The position numbers and the translations under genes are program-made. Under the pieces are notes generated by a model. The model was not told the origin of the DNA. It ran no database searches and was given only the letters and a program-made list of their open reading frames with translations. This document shows, in pieces, positions 12,558-24,913 of a stretch of 64,000 bases of DNA (the stretch's first letter is position 1; the number at the start of each line of letters is the position of its first letter). The stretch is from Anisakis pegreffii (taxonomy: Eukaryota > Nematoda > Chromadorea > Rhabditida > Anisakidae). Location of the stretch: assembly GCA_035041965.1 (NCBI GenBank), contig JAPYMA010000554.1:1-64000 (forward strand), given 5' to 3'.

Positions 12558-14487
12558 CTAACTCGATTCTATTCAAATCAGTTCGTAAATTTGCTTTTTC
12601 ATGTGCTGCCACGTAAAATCAGGCATATGAGAGGATGAAAATATCATATGTCATATGCCATATTAAACATGTCATACGTCCTCATCATTTGCGGATGTAT
12701 GATATCATATGATCAAAATCATATCATGAACGTAATATGACTTTAGTATAATATCATACTATGAACATTATGATCTCTGTTATTAGCATTACTTTGTTTC
12801 TATTATCGGGGTGATTAATATCATTATTGCTACTATTATTATTATCGTTGCTACCGTTATTGACATTATTATTAACAGTTCCATCTGTGTACGAATTTTG
12901 CTTCTGCTGTTCACAGTATCAATATTGCCTTTGTCATTATTATCATTGCCATTATTTTATCATCATCACAATCATTTTATCATCCTTACTGTTTTTACCT
13001 TTATTCCACTTACAATTCTTACGTCTTCGCATATCGCGAGCACAACAATTGATTCAGTTTGGCATCTATCGACTCTATGAAATCTGCTATTATTTAGAAA
13101 CAAGTCAATCTGAATGAGGGATGTGTGATTTAAAAAGGTGTTGCTAACTCATTGATCATGTATCGGTGTTGCTCAGCACAAATTTTTGAGCTTCTCATGT
13201 TCATTACTTAAGAGTTCGTTCAGAGTTGCTGGCTCACCCACCATTCAAGTTAAAGCTTGTCACTGCTCACGCTCGCAGTCACGAGCCGTTCACTCCTCAT
13301 GCTTGAATTTCATTCAGTTGCTCATGAGTCCCCAACAGTGTGTTCCTGTGATCCTCATTCTTGCCTGACAAGTTCCTTACGAATTGTATTTGTCGGATGT
13401 CTCCAGAAGCATATCACTTGTAATTTACAATTGGTATGCATTCTCTCGCTATGTCATCGATAGCATTTCTTTCCGGAATATTTGTTTCCACTAAAACGTG
13501 AGGTGAGTTTTGTTATGCATCCACAATTTATGATGATCGATTTGAACACTTATGAAAATCGTAATACATAGTCCTATGTTGTTTAGACATGCATACGGAT
13601 ATTCACATAAAAGTGTTTTCTTGTAGATGCTCTTCAAATGAACAGTTGTTATAAAAGGTATCGCGTGAGTATAAAAGGTGAGTTACAGTGGAAACGAGTG
13701 TCACGCATTCTATTATCTCATACAGTGCTCTCATTATTTGTTTAACGATACTCATTTTAATAACAAACTTGTTCACTTCACTCTATGTCACTGCGGTTTC
13801 GTATTCATACCTTCTTCGGAAGTTATCGAAAATGAATGTTCACATGAGATACTATAAAAAGATTAAACTTAACATATTCGCACCAACTTCAGCATCTATC
13901 ACTAGTGCATGTGCCAAGGTGCAAGATAATAACTTGAATGCAGAAAATAAGTTTGGAATGCAGTTGTCAAAAGTTTCAGAGCGAATTATCCTCAAAACGA
14001 AGTTGGAATGACGTAATAATGGAATTTACATAACTCTGAAGTTATCAATTCAGATGTGTAACTATGAAATAGCATTCACAGTACTGACCAGATATTTTTT
14101 GGTTTTGAGAAGAATTGTTATTGAAGCGGAAGTTACAATTTTAAGCACTCTTTCGTAGAATTATTCTCAATCGCTCAATTGTTATGATAGGACAACGATT
14201 ATAAACTACTCTAAATGTCAATTTCAAAAAAATCTGGTATGAATTACCGAAGTTTACGAACAATAACTTATTTTGTCACGTTATTTACAAACTTAACTGT
14301 TCACTCAGTGAATAACGAGATATAAATGTTCTTGAAAAGATGTGAACGTTGTGTTATTAAGGAGTGTCTAAGTACGTCGTCACCATTTCGTGGGTTATAT
14401 CGCACAGCATCAGTTGAACGATGATGTATCACTGTTGGTATACACGATCGGTTTTCACTGTTCTCATCATATTCTATTCACTCGCAG
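12558..14487. other. Region between divergent genes; low-complexity tracts
   Basis: It contains a CATATGA-rich partly palindromic stretch (about 12620-12780) and a TTATTA-rich stretch (about 12800-13000). The 5' exons of the minus-strand gene, and possibly the first exon of the plus-strand gene at 14488, should lie here, but none could be assigned. Open frames at 12811-13117 are simple-sequence artefacts. Confidence 0.4.
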
Positions 14488-17400
14488 GTTCCAATATTAT
14501 CTCTTGCTGCTTATTATTTTATTGATGTTAAATTACTTCACATTTTCATTGCTACCAGAAATGTGCGGTCGGTCCACAAAAAGCTGAATTGCAGATGGAT
14601 GTGTACCAATGAACTCAAATCTGTTTGACAGTTTTGCAAATGTTCACAGTTCCCGAAAAGCGCATGGACAAAACACACAGTTATCGGTGCCGATTAGTTT
14701 AGGTTTGCATTGTTTGCATTTCTCATCTTCATTTCCTCTGTTAAGACAGCAACGATTCGCTTGAAATGGAAGTGACAACATAACAACTTCCACAACGAAA
14801 ATGCAAATGAATATGATACATCAGGAACTACAATTATGAGTGTACCAATCGAAGATCCAGTGGACTTATATTGTAACGACTTCAATGGATACTGCAGATG
14901 GCACAATATCGAAGGTTTATTCATCGACGACATGGACTGGTTTCAAGGCGGTGGTGAATTAGATGTTGAACGACTGCACGTAATAATGCTCTTTAATTGC
15001 AAATACCATAAACATTTCGTTGGAATGCAATAAGTTTATTGTTTATAGCAACTAAGTGGATCGTTAGTTTGAAATGAATTAAGCCACAAACTTTTATGCA
15101 GATCTCAACAGGAACTGACATCTCACCAGATGGCGCGTACGGTATCGTTGCAACTGATACGGTACAAATACCGACTGCAAAAGCAGTTTTAGCAAGCGAT
15201 ATTATCAACTGCCAAATTGGACCTGCTGAACTAAGATTCAGGTTATTTAAAACTCAGTTCAAGTTATTTTATCGATGGATTTATCTTGTGTGCAACTCAT
15301 CATAAAGGCGAATTCACGGAATGTTTTTGTTGCTAGAATGATTGCTCAACAGATGGCTGCAGAACATTACTAAAAACAGCTAAATTGGTACTAAAAGAAC
15401 AACTGATATGGAGATTACCGTCGCATTCAATCGAAGCTTGCAGGTATTGGACGAGCCCGTTAGTTCGGATAAAGATTTGTACAAAACAAACAATCAAATT
15501 GTTCCCTGATTTCGATTACTGTTCGGATCCTGTTGAAACTGGTGATCCAGGACCTGCATTGATTAGTATTCCTGACCTTGACAAACAATCTTTTCAAGTA
15601 CTTGGATTATATTATTCATTTCATTGCCTCGTTATACGATTAGTAGCTCTAATACAAATCGCCGAAAAGATTTTGACAAAAGACATCGTCCTTTTTGAAC
15701 AGCAATATTATTCGATCGCCATTAAAATACGGGATACCGAATGGGTAATACAGCTTCGATTTAGATTTTTATAATAGCTGATAACTTCGTGTTTCGTTCA
15801 ACGAATCTCGAAGGTGGTTTCGCAATAATCGACAGCATTGAATACTACGCTGATCTATGTACGGACTCGAATAATATGATGCCGTTAAAGGTAATTCATC
15901 AACTTCAGTAGAGCAACAACCTCAATAATATTACGGAATCGAGATTACCAATGCCATGCTGTCAAAAGTAAAACACTTATACTTCAAAAGTGTTTTGCTG
16001 TATTTCTCTTTTGCTCGTTGATGGTAAATTTCTTCGGCAGCAACCTTACCATCCAACTGTACTGTGGAATCAGATTAACAATGATTATTCTTCAGACCAA
16101 ATTACATGACTATGAACGGATTGAATCACAAAACGATGTCACTGCAACGGCAACAGATGACTACACATCGTCAGCAGCTGTTGCATTAGTATCACCGTCA
16201 AATAAAATATCAAAATTAATCGAATTGAATAGTGTTATCACACCCGAATCAAACGACCATGCTAAACTGCAAAAATATACGAACTACCGAAATAGATTCA
16301 TCGAACAAGTTCAACGCCCACATGATTATGCAGCACTATGTTCTGCATTGCAATGTTCCTTCGAGAATGAGCCTTGCGTCAAATACATATTGCAGTCTTC
16401 ATGGAACATATCCACACAACCTATTGGTACTATTCGAGGTGATGCCTCGTCGTTCCCATTTAATCCTGGTTAGTTTGATTGTCTATGGCTGACCATTTTC
16501 TATTCCGACCATTCCTAACCGTATAAATGATTCTCATAGGTGATCTGGGCAATACCATTCCTATTCTGATATAAGTTAGTAATTCTGAATGAATTCATTG
16601 GCTCGCAGTTATTCGTTTGACCGGATTGTACAGAAATGATGCAGTGATTTCCTTGGATGAGTATGAGGAATTTCAGAAGGATCTTTTGCGTATGCTGTTG
16701 GACCTAGCAAAAGAACACGTTTTCAAACGCCACCTTTCGAAGCCGAAACGAATTTCTATCTGATATTCTCGTATTACAAAACTTCCAATCAAAATCACTT
16801 CCGTGTACTTATCAAACAAGCACATCAACATTTTGAACGTGTTATTTTTACGGTATAACGTTTATATTTCACGTTTCACTTTCTGTAAATAATCTCCAAT
16901 CTGAAAATTATCAATCTGAATACTGATGAAACATCTATTCTTTAAAAAACGCTCTTTGATCTCACAAAAATAACTCATAGAGTGAAAATTATGATTAAGT
17001 GTTGCTTCATTTCATTAGAAGTGAAAATAATAATAGCAGTTTGATGGAAAAATATTATTATTATCGTTGGTGTAATCAATGAGGATGAATTAAAAATAAG
17101 CGGATATGGAACACAAAATAGTTCCTGGATTATAGCTGAAATAACATTGATCAATCGCGTGTGGTCAGTCTTGTTATAATAATTTCTCTGATATCGAATG
17201 TTATAGGCACCGCAAAAAAGGAACGTAACAAGTCGTTGGTATCGTGAAAGTCGTCTTTTGCACGCTGGTTCTTATGATCACGTTCGTTTCATAAACTCAT
17301 TCATTCATCAGTTACATTGATTAGTTCGATCAATCAGATCTTCACTTATTATAGTGCCAATAAGCAATCTAACTTTTCCTGTTGCTCGACTTCTTTCTCC

Positions 17401-17844
17401 ACAAGAAAGCTTCCGCAATTTGACGTTTTCGTCATCCTATCTTTTGAGAGTTTGCTCGACGACCACTGATTAAATAAGCATCAGTATCCAATATCAGTTA
17501 TTGAGTATTCGTTTTCCACAGTCAATTGGGAGGAAATAAAACATAAATTAATCGTGGTAAATATTTTCGAAATGATACTGCTCACAATATGAATACAGTA
17601 AGAAAGTATCTGTGAAAGAATTTGTAATGCTATCATTTCGTACTCAAATTATCTAAAATTTATTCAATAAACGCTAATCATCCAACAAAAGCACCGCTCG
17701 CTTCCGATAAAATTAGGATAGTGACAAAAATTATGATAGTTTCAGATTGCATTCGAAGCCAAAAATTTACAATCTTTCAACGACTTCATTGGGCTTGATG
17801 AATTGCTGGTTCTCGATTCTAGAAGGAGGAGAATTTGCTTGTGA
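14488..17844 (+). CDS. Secreted or membrane protein with two MAM-like domains
   Basis: Ten plus-strand exons join in phase: 14488-14567, 14595-14702, 14825-14979, 15102-15241, 15444-15597, 15765-15890, 16096-16468, 16677-16852, 17207-17281 and 17746-17844 (TGA). They give about 494 residues. The first exon is strongly hydrophobic (YLLLLIILLMLNYF) and looks like a signal peptide, but the initiating Met may lie upstream. Residues about 75-245 form the first MAM-like domain: LYCNDFNGYCRW, FRYWTSPLVRIKIC, GGFAIIDSIEYYADLC. Residues about 347-494 form a second: CSFENEPC, GSFAYAVGP, FYLIFSYYK, GLDELLVLDSR. MAM domains are extracellular adhesion or dimerisation modules. No transmembrane segment follows the second domain, so it is probably secreted. 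AATAAA lies at 17915. It is a nematode MAM-family protein, not assigned to a named gene. Confidence 0.8.
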
Positions 17845-17914
17845 AACAATGACGATACTGACCAATGCTGACTAAAATTTCTTGTGCTATGTAAATAATA
17901 TTCGAATGATCGTT

Positions 17915-17920
17915 AATAAA
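17915..17920 (+). terminator. AATAAA poly(A) signal of the MAM-like gene
   Basis: Canonical hexamer about 70 bp after the TGA at 17842-17844, in the right orientation, within the run TTAATAAATAAAG. No processing data are available. Confidence 0.5.
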
Positions 17921-18952
17921 TAAAGTTAGCTAAACTATCAATGAAATAAACACACCAACTGTACACTGTCATACATTGTAACTTTCGAAATGTATTCAAA
18001 GCAAACGCTACGTAATGCGTTTACTGTTACATATAAGGCAATTACAAAAATTCATTTCATTACATTAAAAACTTGATAAACTGTTCGTATAATCCACGGT
18101 TCCCCATAGGGGGAGGGGGCAGTTACCCATGAGTGACTAATTTGGGGGTATCAGGGAGGTGATGGAGGGGTTGATAAAGTAGTTCTTTAAAGAAAGAAGT
18201 AGAAATAGTATTATCTTAGCAAGAGGGGGGGGAGAGAGAGAGGAGGGCAACGGCGGCCTGTCAGACCATCGAAGGGGTAATGAGCACCCGAGCGTGGAGA
18301 CCACTGATATAATCATTCTGTTCAATGCCCTCATCGTAACCTTAACTCGCTAACACCACTCAAGAGATATAATGATCTCGCAATCATTCAGCACAAACGA
18401 CTGAATCAACCTTCCCAACCATATCGCAACAACCAATAATCAACATTTCAGTCTCAAGACAGTGAAGTAATGATGCAACAGCATGCCTAGCACTATCGAA
18501 ATTCTAATGCGAATATTACTCTGTGTAAAGCAAAGTGTTATAAAATGGTCATATTCACTAATGACGACGAAACTAATAAGAAATGTTAACTGACAGGATG
18601 AAAGATTTCGAGAATAGTCCAGTGAAGTGAAAATGAACGTGATTTTGCATCACATAAATAAGCAATTCTCATAAAAGACATAATCCCTCATTGGAAGAGG
18701 ATTTGAGGTGTTCGGGAGGACGAGAAATTAAGGAGTTTATCAAACTGAGCTGGATCGATTCTTTGCATTATTGCGCCGATCACTCCCCAGTTATGTTTCC
18801 AAAACACTTGCTTGATCACAGCGATGTGGTCATTGTGCAAAGTGAGATTAGATCAACTGTTGAAAGCGAATTTGCTGGCCTTTGTTACATCGCTTACAGG
18901 TAACACACTGTTGGAGAGCAGATGAATAGTGATTCTAGCCATACAGCCAAAA

Positions 18953-19001
18953 AGATGAATGGAGCATGAGGATGTATAACATCCTCATGCTCCATTCATC
19001 T
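18953..19001. repeat. Perfect 23-bp inverted repeat with 3-nt loop
   Basis: The arm at 18953-18975 (ending GCATGAGGATGT) is an exact reverse complement of 18979-19001, with ATA between them. AATAAA follows on the plus strand at 19006-19011. The stem is perfect, so it is either recent or under selection. Confidence 0.95.
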
Positions 19002-19430
19002 CTTCAATAAACACTAATTTCGCTGGTAACGCTTTATTTTGACACAGAATATGAAAAAAAAAAGAAAAATAGCAAATGGAAAAGGATTAACAATAAGTGA
19101 CAAAAAAGTGGAAATGAAAACGATACAGTAGCAGAAAATATATTCTTGAAAATAGTTGAGTATTACTGATGAAACAAATAAACTTAGTTATGACTAGTTA
19201 CCAGATAAGCATTTACCAGAAACATAAGTAGTCGTAATAGCAAAAGATTATATGACAAAATCTTCTAAGAAATGAAAATTAGACAAGAAAAACTAATGAG
19301 TGTGAAGGTAAAATAAACTGATTCACACAAGATAAAAGTGGACGATTCAACAAGATGATACTTTTCGAAATTGTTAACATCCTTATCACAAAGGAGCAAT
19401 CGTTATCACACAACACTTAATAAAGGAATG

Positions 19431-19436
19431 TTTATT
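19431..19436 (-). terminator. AATAAA poly(A) signal of ATP6AP2
   Basis: AATAAA on the minus strand (TTTATT on plus) about 130 bp downstream of the ATP6AP2 stop. Position and orientation only. Confidence 0.4.
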
Positions 19437-19565
19437 AGGAGAGACATTCACTTCTCACAGAATTGACTACAACAAGAAGGTAATAAAGGTATTGAACAAA
19501 TACAGATGCCAAACCTAATGGTTCTCATTAATGTGATAACAAAACGAAGTGATCGATTATCTCAG

Positions 19566-22025
19566 TCAGTCCTTCTTCATCCGAGTTGTTGTCATACGAT
19601 AGATAATGGAATCTTTTCCAGGATCCATATTCCAAATACCGACCGCAATGAAGAGTACTGCCAGTACAAGGATGATTATGAGACCAGCAAATATGGCGAA
19701 TATCGCTGGGTAATCGGACGAAGTGAACTGAAATTCAATGTCTTAATCTCCGTTCATCAACGAATCAATACACTCATGTAAAAAACACAGTAATTCATAC
19801 ATTCAATAACTGCTGCCCAACAACCTCATTAATACCGTGCTGCAGAATAATGAAAACAGATAATGACCACTTGAAATCACATACCTTATAGACGTTGAGT
19901 GTACTACGCAGCCCCATGATACGTTTACCCTTCAAATAATCGGAATTATTTGAACAATCCAAAAAAGTTTTATCTCATCGTATCACTGACTCAGTTTTAC
20001 TGAACTGACATATTGCATGTCAGTTCCCAATATATACAAACATGCTTCGGATAATTAATCAGTTGAATTATTAAATTCCTCATAAGAACATGGAATATCA
20101 TTAACGTGCACATAATAAGAACATGAAAATTTCCAACGCTTGCTACCTCATCCATATCCGAATCTCCAGTAGCTTCTCGTTTATGGATATTGTGTTTTGC
20201 CTCAGCATATGGTAGATCAGGAGTCACAATATCGGCACCTTCAGCAGTGATGACTTCAACCAGTGCTTGATCACCGAATGAAGCAGATAATGCTTCTGTT
20301 AGGACACCGATGGCATCTTGCAGTTCTTGCAAACCATTTTCGTATTCCTTTAACGACACCAGTGCGGCGCTCCTTAAGCCCTCCACACGAATCATGAACA
20401 ACGCTGGAGAGGACGACAGCTGAGCACCAGATTTGGTTAGCTATAAACAATTGTTGCTTAATTATCATATCTAATTAATAGCATCGATTGAAAACGACTT
20501 TCAATATCTTTACTCAAGCAAAGAACTCTTATTGTTAGATATAAAGTTCATTCGAAAATGAAATCAACAATGAAACAATGAGTGAAATCAACAAAAATTT
20601 TCTTGCAACAACTTTTTTAGGTGAGAGCACTAAAAAACAACGACTAATGAATTGAAAGAATGCATGCAGTAAAATGTTGAATGAACATAATAATTTTTAT
20701 TTTATCAATTATATACCGACGAAACCTCCGTAATTTTTGTATCAAATTGACAAATTAACTCTAAAAGTCTCATCACATATCCAAACTGGAATGAATAAAA
20801 TGTTTCAAAATCGGAAACAAACCGAGTTTGCAATTTTGTAAATGGCTTCGATTTCACTTCTCAACGGTAAAACAGCTGTTTTAATTTCTTTACTAGTTGC
20901 TTTCTCAGCTTGTGCAGCCATCTCAGTGCCACTTATTTTGCCGAACGATGCCTCTAACCACTGGTAGCCATCTTTACCGAAAGTCTTCTCAAGGACTTCA
21001 CTCACACCATCCATTGGGTTACTAACCTCTCCGTTGAGAGTGCATACGGCTTCATTTGATGGTAACGACAATGTGTTAACGCCAGATACAGATACTGAAA
21101 ATAACATAACTGATTCTTTGAGTTGCTATCGAAATCAAGTCAGTTTCACTACCATAATGATAATGCTTTCAAATGCATGGGGTCACGATCGTAATGAAGC
21201 TCAAGCTCAAGTTCAGCTTTTAGTGCGCAATATACGACTACTTGAAAAATTATTTAAATAGAAAAATGCGACAGTAACTGAATCAAAATCTAAAACAAGC
21301 ACGACAGCTTCAATGCTGATTTCAGGAACAATAAACTGTACTCGAAGTATGCATACACATACCAATGGCTAATGCCTTCGGCCTCGACAGAATATCACTT
21401 GTGCCCGTCCAGTGTTGTGGTACCTCAGCTGATAGTCCCAGTAAATTCCTGTTCAAGACGGGTACGTCTTTCTCTGTGAGCGATGCACTTTGGGGTAGTC
21501 CTATAGACGATGGCTTCGCTGCGAAATAAATATTCCCCGCGAATGAAACTGAAACAAGATAACAACTCACTTTTGCGGTTTCCATATACAGATGTAGTTT
21601 CTAGACGAGTTCACGAACACTGATGCAGTGAAGTGAACTCGATTGCTTCCTAAGAAATGAGCCATACTCAGCTGATCAATCAATCAGTTGGTCTCGTCAA
21701 CATTATGATGTGAAACTCAATTTAAACCGTAAACCAACGGCGAAAATAAATTGGTTGTTCATGAACACCACACATCTAAACGTTCACATCGAGTTCAGCT
21801 ACTCTACTACTCCTTCACTGGCGAAATTATTCGACGATGTCTTACAGAATGAATTGTCACCTGTCTAATAATCTACAATGATACGTAACGTTTCGCCATG
21901 AATGTGAAACTTTGCAATCACGACAACAAAACAATACGAACATAATCACTAATCCACAAGCACGATCGGAAATTACCTGAGAAAAGCGCACAAAGTGCTG
22001 AAATGAGAGGCACTATCGAGAGCAT
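19566..22025 (-). CDS. ATP6AP2: V-ATPase accessory protein 2 / renin receptor (VHA-20-like)
   Basis: Six exons: 21977-22025, 21363-21548, 20823-21094, 20147-20440, 19885-19929 and 19566-19727. They total 1008 nt and 335 residues; human ATP6AP2 has about 350. A signal peptide (MLSIVPLISALCALFSG) leads a lumenal domain with the family motifs DILSRPKALAIG and VSGVNTLSLP, and a helical segment FGDQALVEVITAEGA. A single membrane span at about residues 290-311 precedes the short conserved tail NMDPGKDSIIYRM. The family helps assemble the V-ATPase V0 sector in the ER and Golgi and is cut by furin-like proteases; the basic HKR and GKR sites before the span fit that. The tail ends TRMKKD, a possible ER-retrieval signal. 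An acceptor-like GAGATTCAG lies just upstream of the ATG with no partner exon, suggesting spliced-leader addition. Confidence 0.95.
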
Positions 22026-22590
22026 CGCCGACCCTGAATCTCAAAAAAAAAAATTATCAACGGAATTCAAACAGTAAACAATGACAAAAACAGTAGAATC
22101 ATATGGATAATAAGAATCGATAGGGGAATTAAAGAGTGAGCGTTGTGCCAGTTCTCAGTATCCACAATTCGGCTTCTGGCATTTGTTACATATGCACCAA
22201 TGTAATACATACTAAACAATTTCACAATCTTTGATCAGCGCACATCAAAACATTTTTTGCATCAGCAATATTCAAATCGTTTTAAAACGAATTCACCCTG
22301 CAACCACTTCAGAATCCTCCTTAAATCAACTCGATCGCATAGCGTAGAAGTTTGCCTCGAACGGCTTAAGTGCATTTGAAGTACGGCAACTAACTGTGAG
22401 TACAACAACAGATAATTGAAGGAATCGGTCAAAAAACCGTTCTGATATCGCAAAACAAAATCGTATCACTCATAAATCTTTATTTACAAATCAGACATTC
22501 AAAAACAAAACGCAAAACAAACAAGTATTTATAGATAAATTCAACAAATACTGCCTATCTCGTTACTATTCACCAGTTTGTTACATCACC
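22026..22590. other. Spacer between MRPS14 and ATP6AP2
   Basis: 565 bp between two minus-strand genes. It carries the MRPS14 poly(A) signal and the region upstream of ATP6AP2. A 63-codon frame at 22262-22453 has no support. The gap is wider than a typical C. elegans operon spacer. Confidence 0.5.
22479..22484 (-). terminator. AATAAA poly(A) signal of MRPS14
   Basis: AATAAA on the minus strand about 107 bp after the MRPS14 stop codon. Confidence 0.45.
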
Positions 22591-23468
22591 TCACCACATC
22601 GACCTTTGCACACCACTCAACTGACCGTGATCAGCAAGTCGCCTTAAAACAAAATAGTGTTCACATTATTTGAATTAAATAAGTTCGATGAAAGTCAACA
22701 GTATGTCAATCAAGATAGGATTGGACCCTTCAATGACTCGATCATAACGAAATGAAAAAAAAAACCTGAAAATGTGTCGATTTACTCGATACGGCTTAAT
22801 TTTACCCCGCTGTCGTCCAGTGAATTGACACATATTGAGGATGAGACTCGGTCTCGAATAGCGATGCATATTATGCAATTGATCTGAACATTCATCACGG
22901 ATCGCTTGCGGCAATATTCGATTGAATTTCAACGCTTTCAAACGCATTCGATCCGCACCCAACTCATTCAGTTTCTGTCTTCTTTTCACGTCTTTTAACA
23001 TACGCCACGTTGACCAAAATGTCATTCGTTTACCTTCTTTCCACCATTCCCTCTCAACGTATAGTGGATACGTATCTAATCTGAAACGCTTTACCATCAC
23101 ATCAATCCATATTCTAATTGTTCACTGATTCGTTGAATGAGACATACAGATTTAATTCGACGAATCAACTGACAACCTCACGAAAATGTCACTAAAAACA
23201 AAATTCTTCGACTGAAACAAACTTCAGTTTTGTGATCGCTTCTCTGCTGTACGCCTGCTTTTCGATGACATTTTCTAACACTTTATCCGCATCCAGAACA
23301 TCCTCTTGTTCACTCGTCACCTCATTAGCAACTTTAATATCGTTTGAAGTGATCACCAGCGTTTGATAATTTCACTTGTTCAGGTGTGCCTTTTGTTGAT
23401 AACATTCTTGAAATATGCACTCTATTCACCGACTGAATAAACCGATCGAGCACATACTTCAGTAACAT
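22591..23468 (-). CDS. MRPS14: Mitochondrial ribosomal protein S14 (uS14m)
   Basis: Exons 23223-23468, 22766-23080 and 22591-22642. The conserved part reads DVKRRQKLNELGADRMRLKA, then FTGRQRGKIKPYRVNRHIF, and is completed across the last intron by RRLADHGQLSGVQRSMW, a close match to the C-terminus of animal mitochondrial S14 in the small subunit. Exon 1 starts MLLKYVLDRFIQSVNRVHIS, a basic amphipathic stretch suited to mitochondrial import. Exon 1 does not stay in one frame: it needs either loss of one T near 23368-23372 or removal of a 25-nt GT...AG segment at 23332-23356. Both restore phase with exon 2 and give 203 or 195 residues. If exon 1 is not used, translation could start at the ATG at 23095-23097 and still give a complete S14 domain. 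CTGCAG directly before the exon 1 ATG could be a trans-splice acceptor. Confidence 0.9.
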
Positions 23469-24913
23469 CTGCAGTGAACTTTAACAGTTATAAGAACAAC
23501 ATACAAAACGTCAATGAATTTTGCATCGGATCACTGAGATCCTCGCAAACACCACGACGACGAGTATTCATAGCAAAATTTTCAGACGAGTAGATTGAAA
23601 AAGCTAACACGATTGAAAAATTAACTAGAAAAATAAGAGAATAAATTCAAACAAGATATGACGGCATTCGAATGTGGCTGGATCAAACCACTTCAATCAT
23701 TGCAATAAACCTCAAAATGAAATTCTTTACTTTCAAAAGGCACTTCAAATAAACTTTTAATTTTATCTTCAACAATACCAATACAACAGATGCGTATAAT
23801 GAAGACACATGTACATACATACAAGCATAAAGATATTTATTACCCTATGAGAAGAATATAACAATTGGGAACAATATGTCGAAAATGAATACGGACTAGA
23901 GATGTAGAACGTTACGAATTTTTGGAATATATGATGAAAATAGCGATTCCAACGAACTCGAATGAAAGATGGTCACAGCATGTAGCAGATAACATTACCA
24001 GCATTTATGGGCATTACAACATTTATAACGTCATATTAAGTGAATGTGTGAAAAATTCTCAGTTAATGATTTAATCACTGAAACAAACAACCGTTGTGAT
24101 TTTGTGCGAATTTTGTCAGTTTAATGCATAGTCTGATAGTAATTGCGCTCCTTCGTGACAAACAAGATGAATGCTCAACGTCAAGGTTAGATCTCAACTT
24201 ACTTTTCATAATACTGCCATTGTTAGGATGAAAACCTTCATTACACAACACTCACATCTGATCACAGAAAGCGAAAAGAATGTAGGTAAAAATCGAGAAG
24301 TGAAAAACAAGAAGAAGGAACGCAGACTTCGAATGAGAAGAGCCCCATAATAATGCTTTATTTACAGTGAACTTGCATAAATCTGAGCGAAGAGAGAGAG
24401 CGATGGATGCAAAAAGATATTTTTTCCCTAACAATTACACAATGTGATGATGTCAACTGAAATAACATGTTCAAGCAACATTAATAACTTAAACAGAAGT
24501 CATATTACCATAAAATATTACCAACAAATTCAGAGCCTGAAACAATGATACCAGATGGGAGTTTTTTAAATGACGGTTATCAGCTATTTAGGAATAAAAT
24601 TTTTGAAACATATCGCGAAATGATGAAAGCAAACGTTCTGAACATCATAAAATTTCGTTCCTTACAATTAGTATAATTTGCTAACTCAAAATCGAGAACG
24701 GCTTCAATTCACGGTTCTCCAATCAATTGCATACTGTTTTTGAGCACGCATATTCAATTATAATTCACTGTGGAAAATAAAATTTTTGTAAACAACGTTA
24801 ATAAAATGAAAGATAACTAAAAAAGAGCAATTTGTTAAAATTTTTAACCGAATAAGCTGAATATATCGAATCAATAAGTATACTAAGCAACCGGACAGTC
24901 CGCATTCGCAATA
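23469..24913. other. Spacer between WDR44 and MRPS14
   Basis: AT-rich sequence between two minus-strand genes. No coding exon, RNA gene or clear repeat was recognised. A 60-codon frame at 24252-24434 is unsupported. Confidence 0.45.

Larger units (their letters stand above)
17845..19565. other. Spacer between two convergent genes
   Basis: 3' flanks of the MAM gene (plus) and ATP6AP2 (minus). It holds a G-rich tract at about 18100-18270, a 70-codon open frame at 18691-18903 without support, and a perfect hairpin at 18953-19001. Confidence 0.5.

Noticed and set aside
12811..13117. Open frames of 89 and 96 codons, rich in Ile and Leu
   Set aside because: They lie in TTATTA/ATCATT simple sequence in two frames at once and have no domain or splice context.
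13688..14011. 107-codon plus-strand frame with a hydrophobic start
   Set aside because: It begins with GTG, has no domain and does not splice in phase to the MAM gene as far as could be traced.
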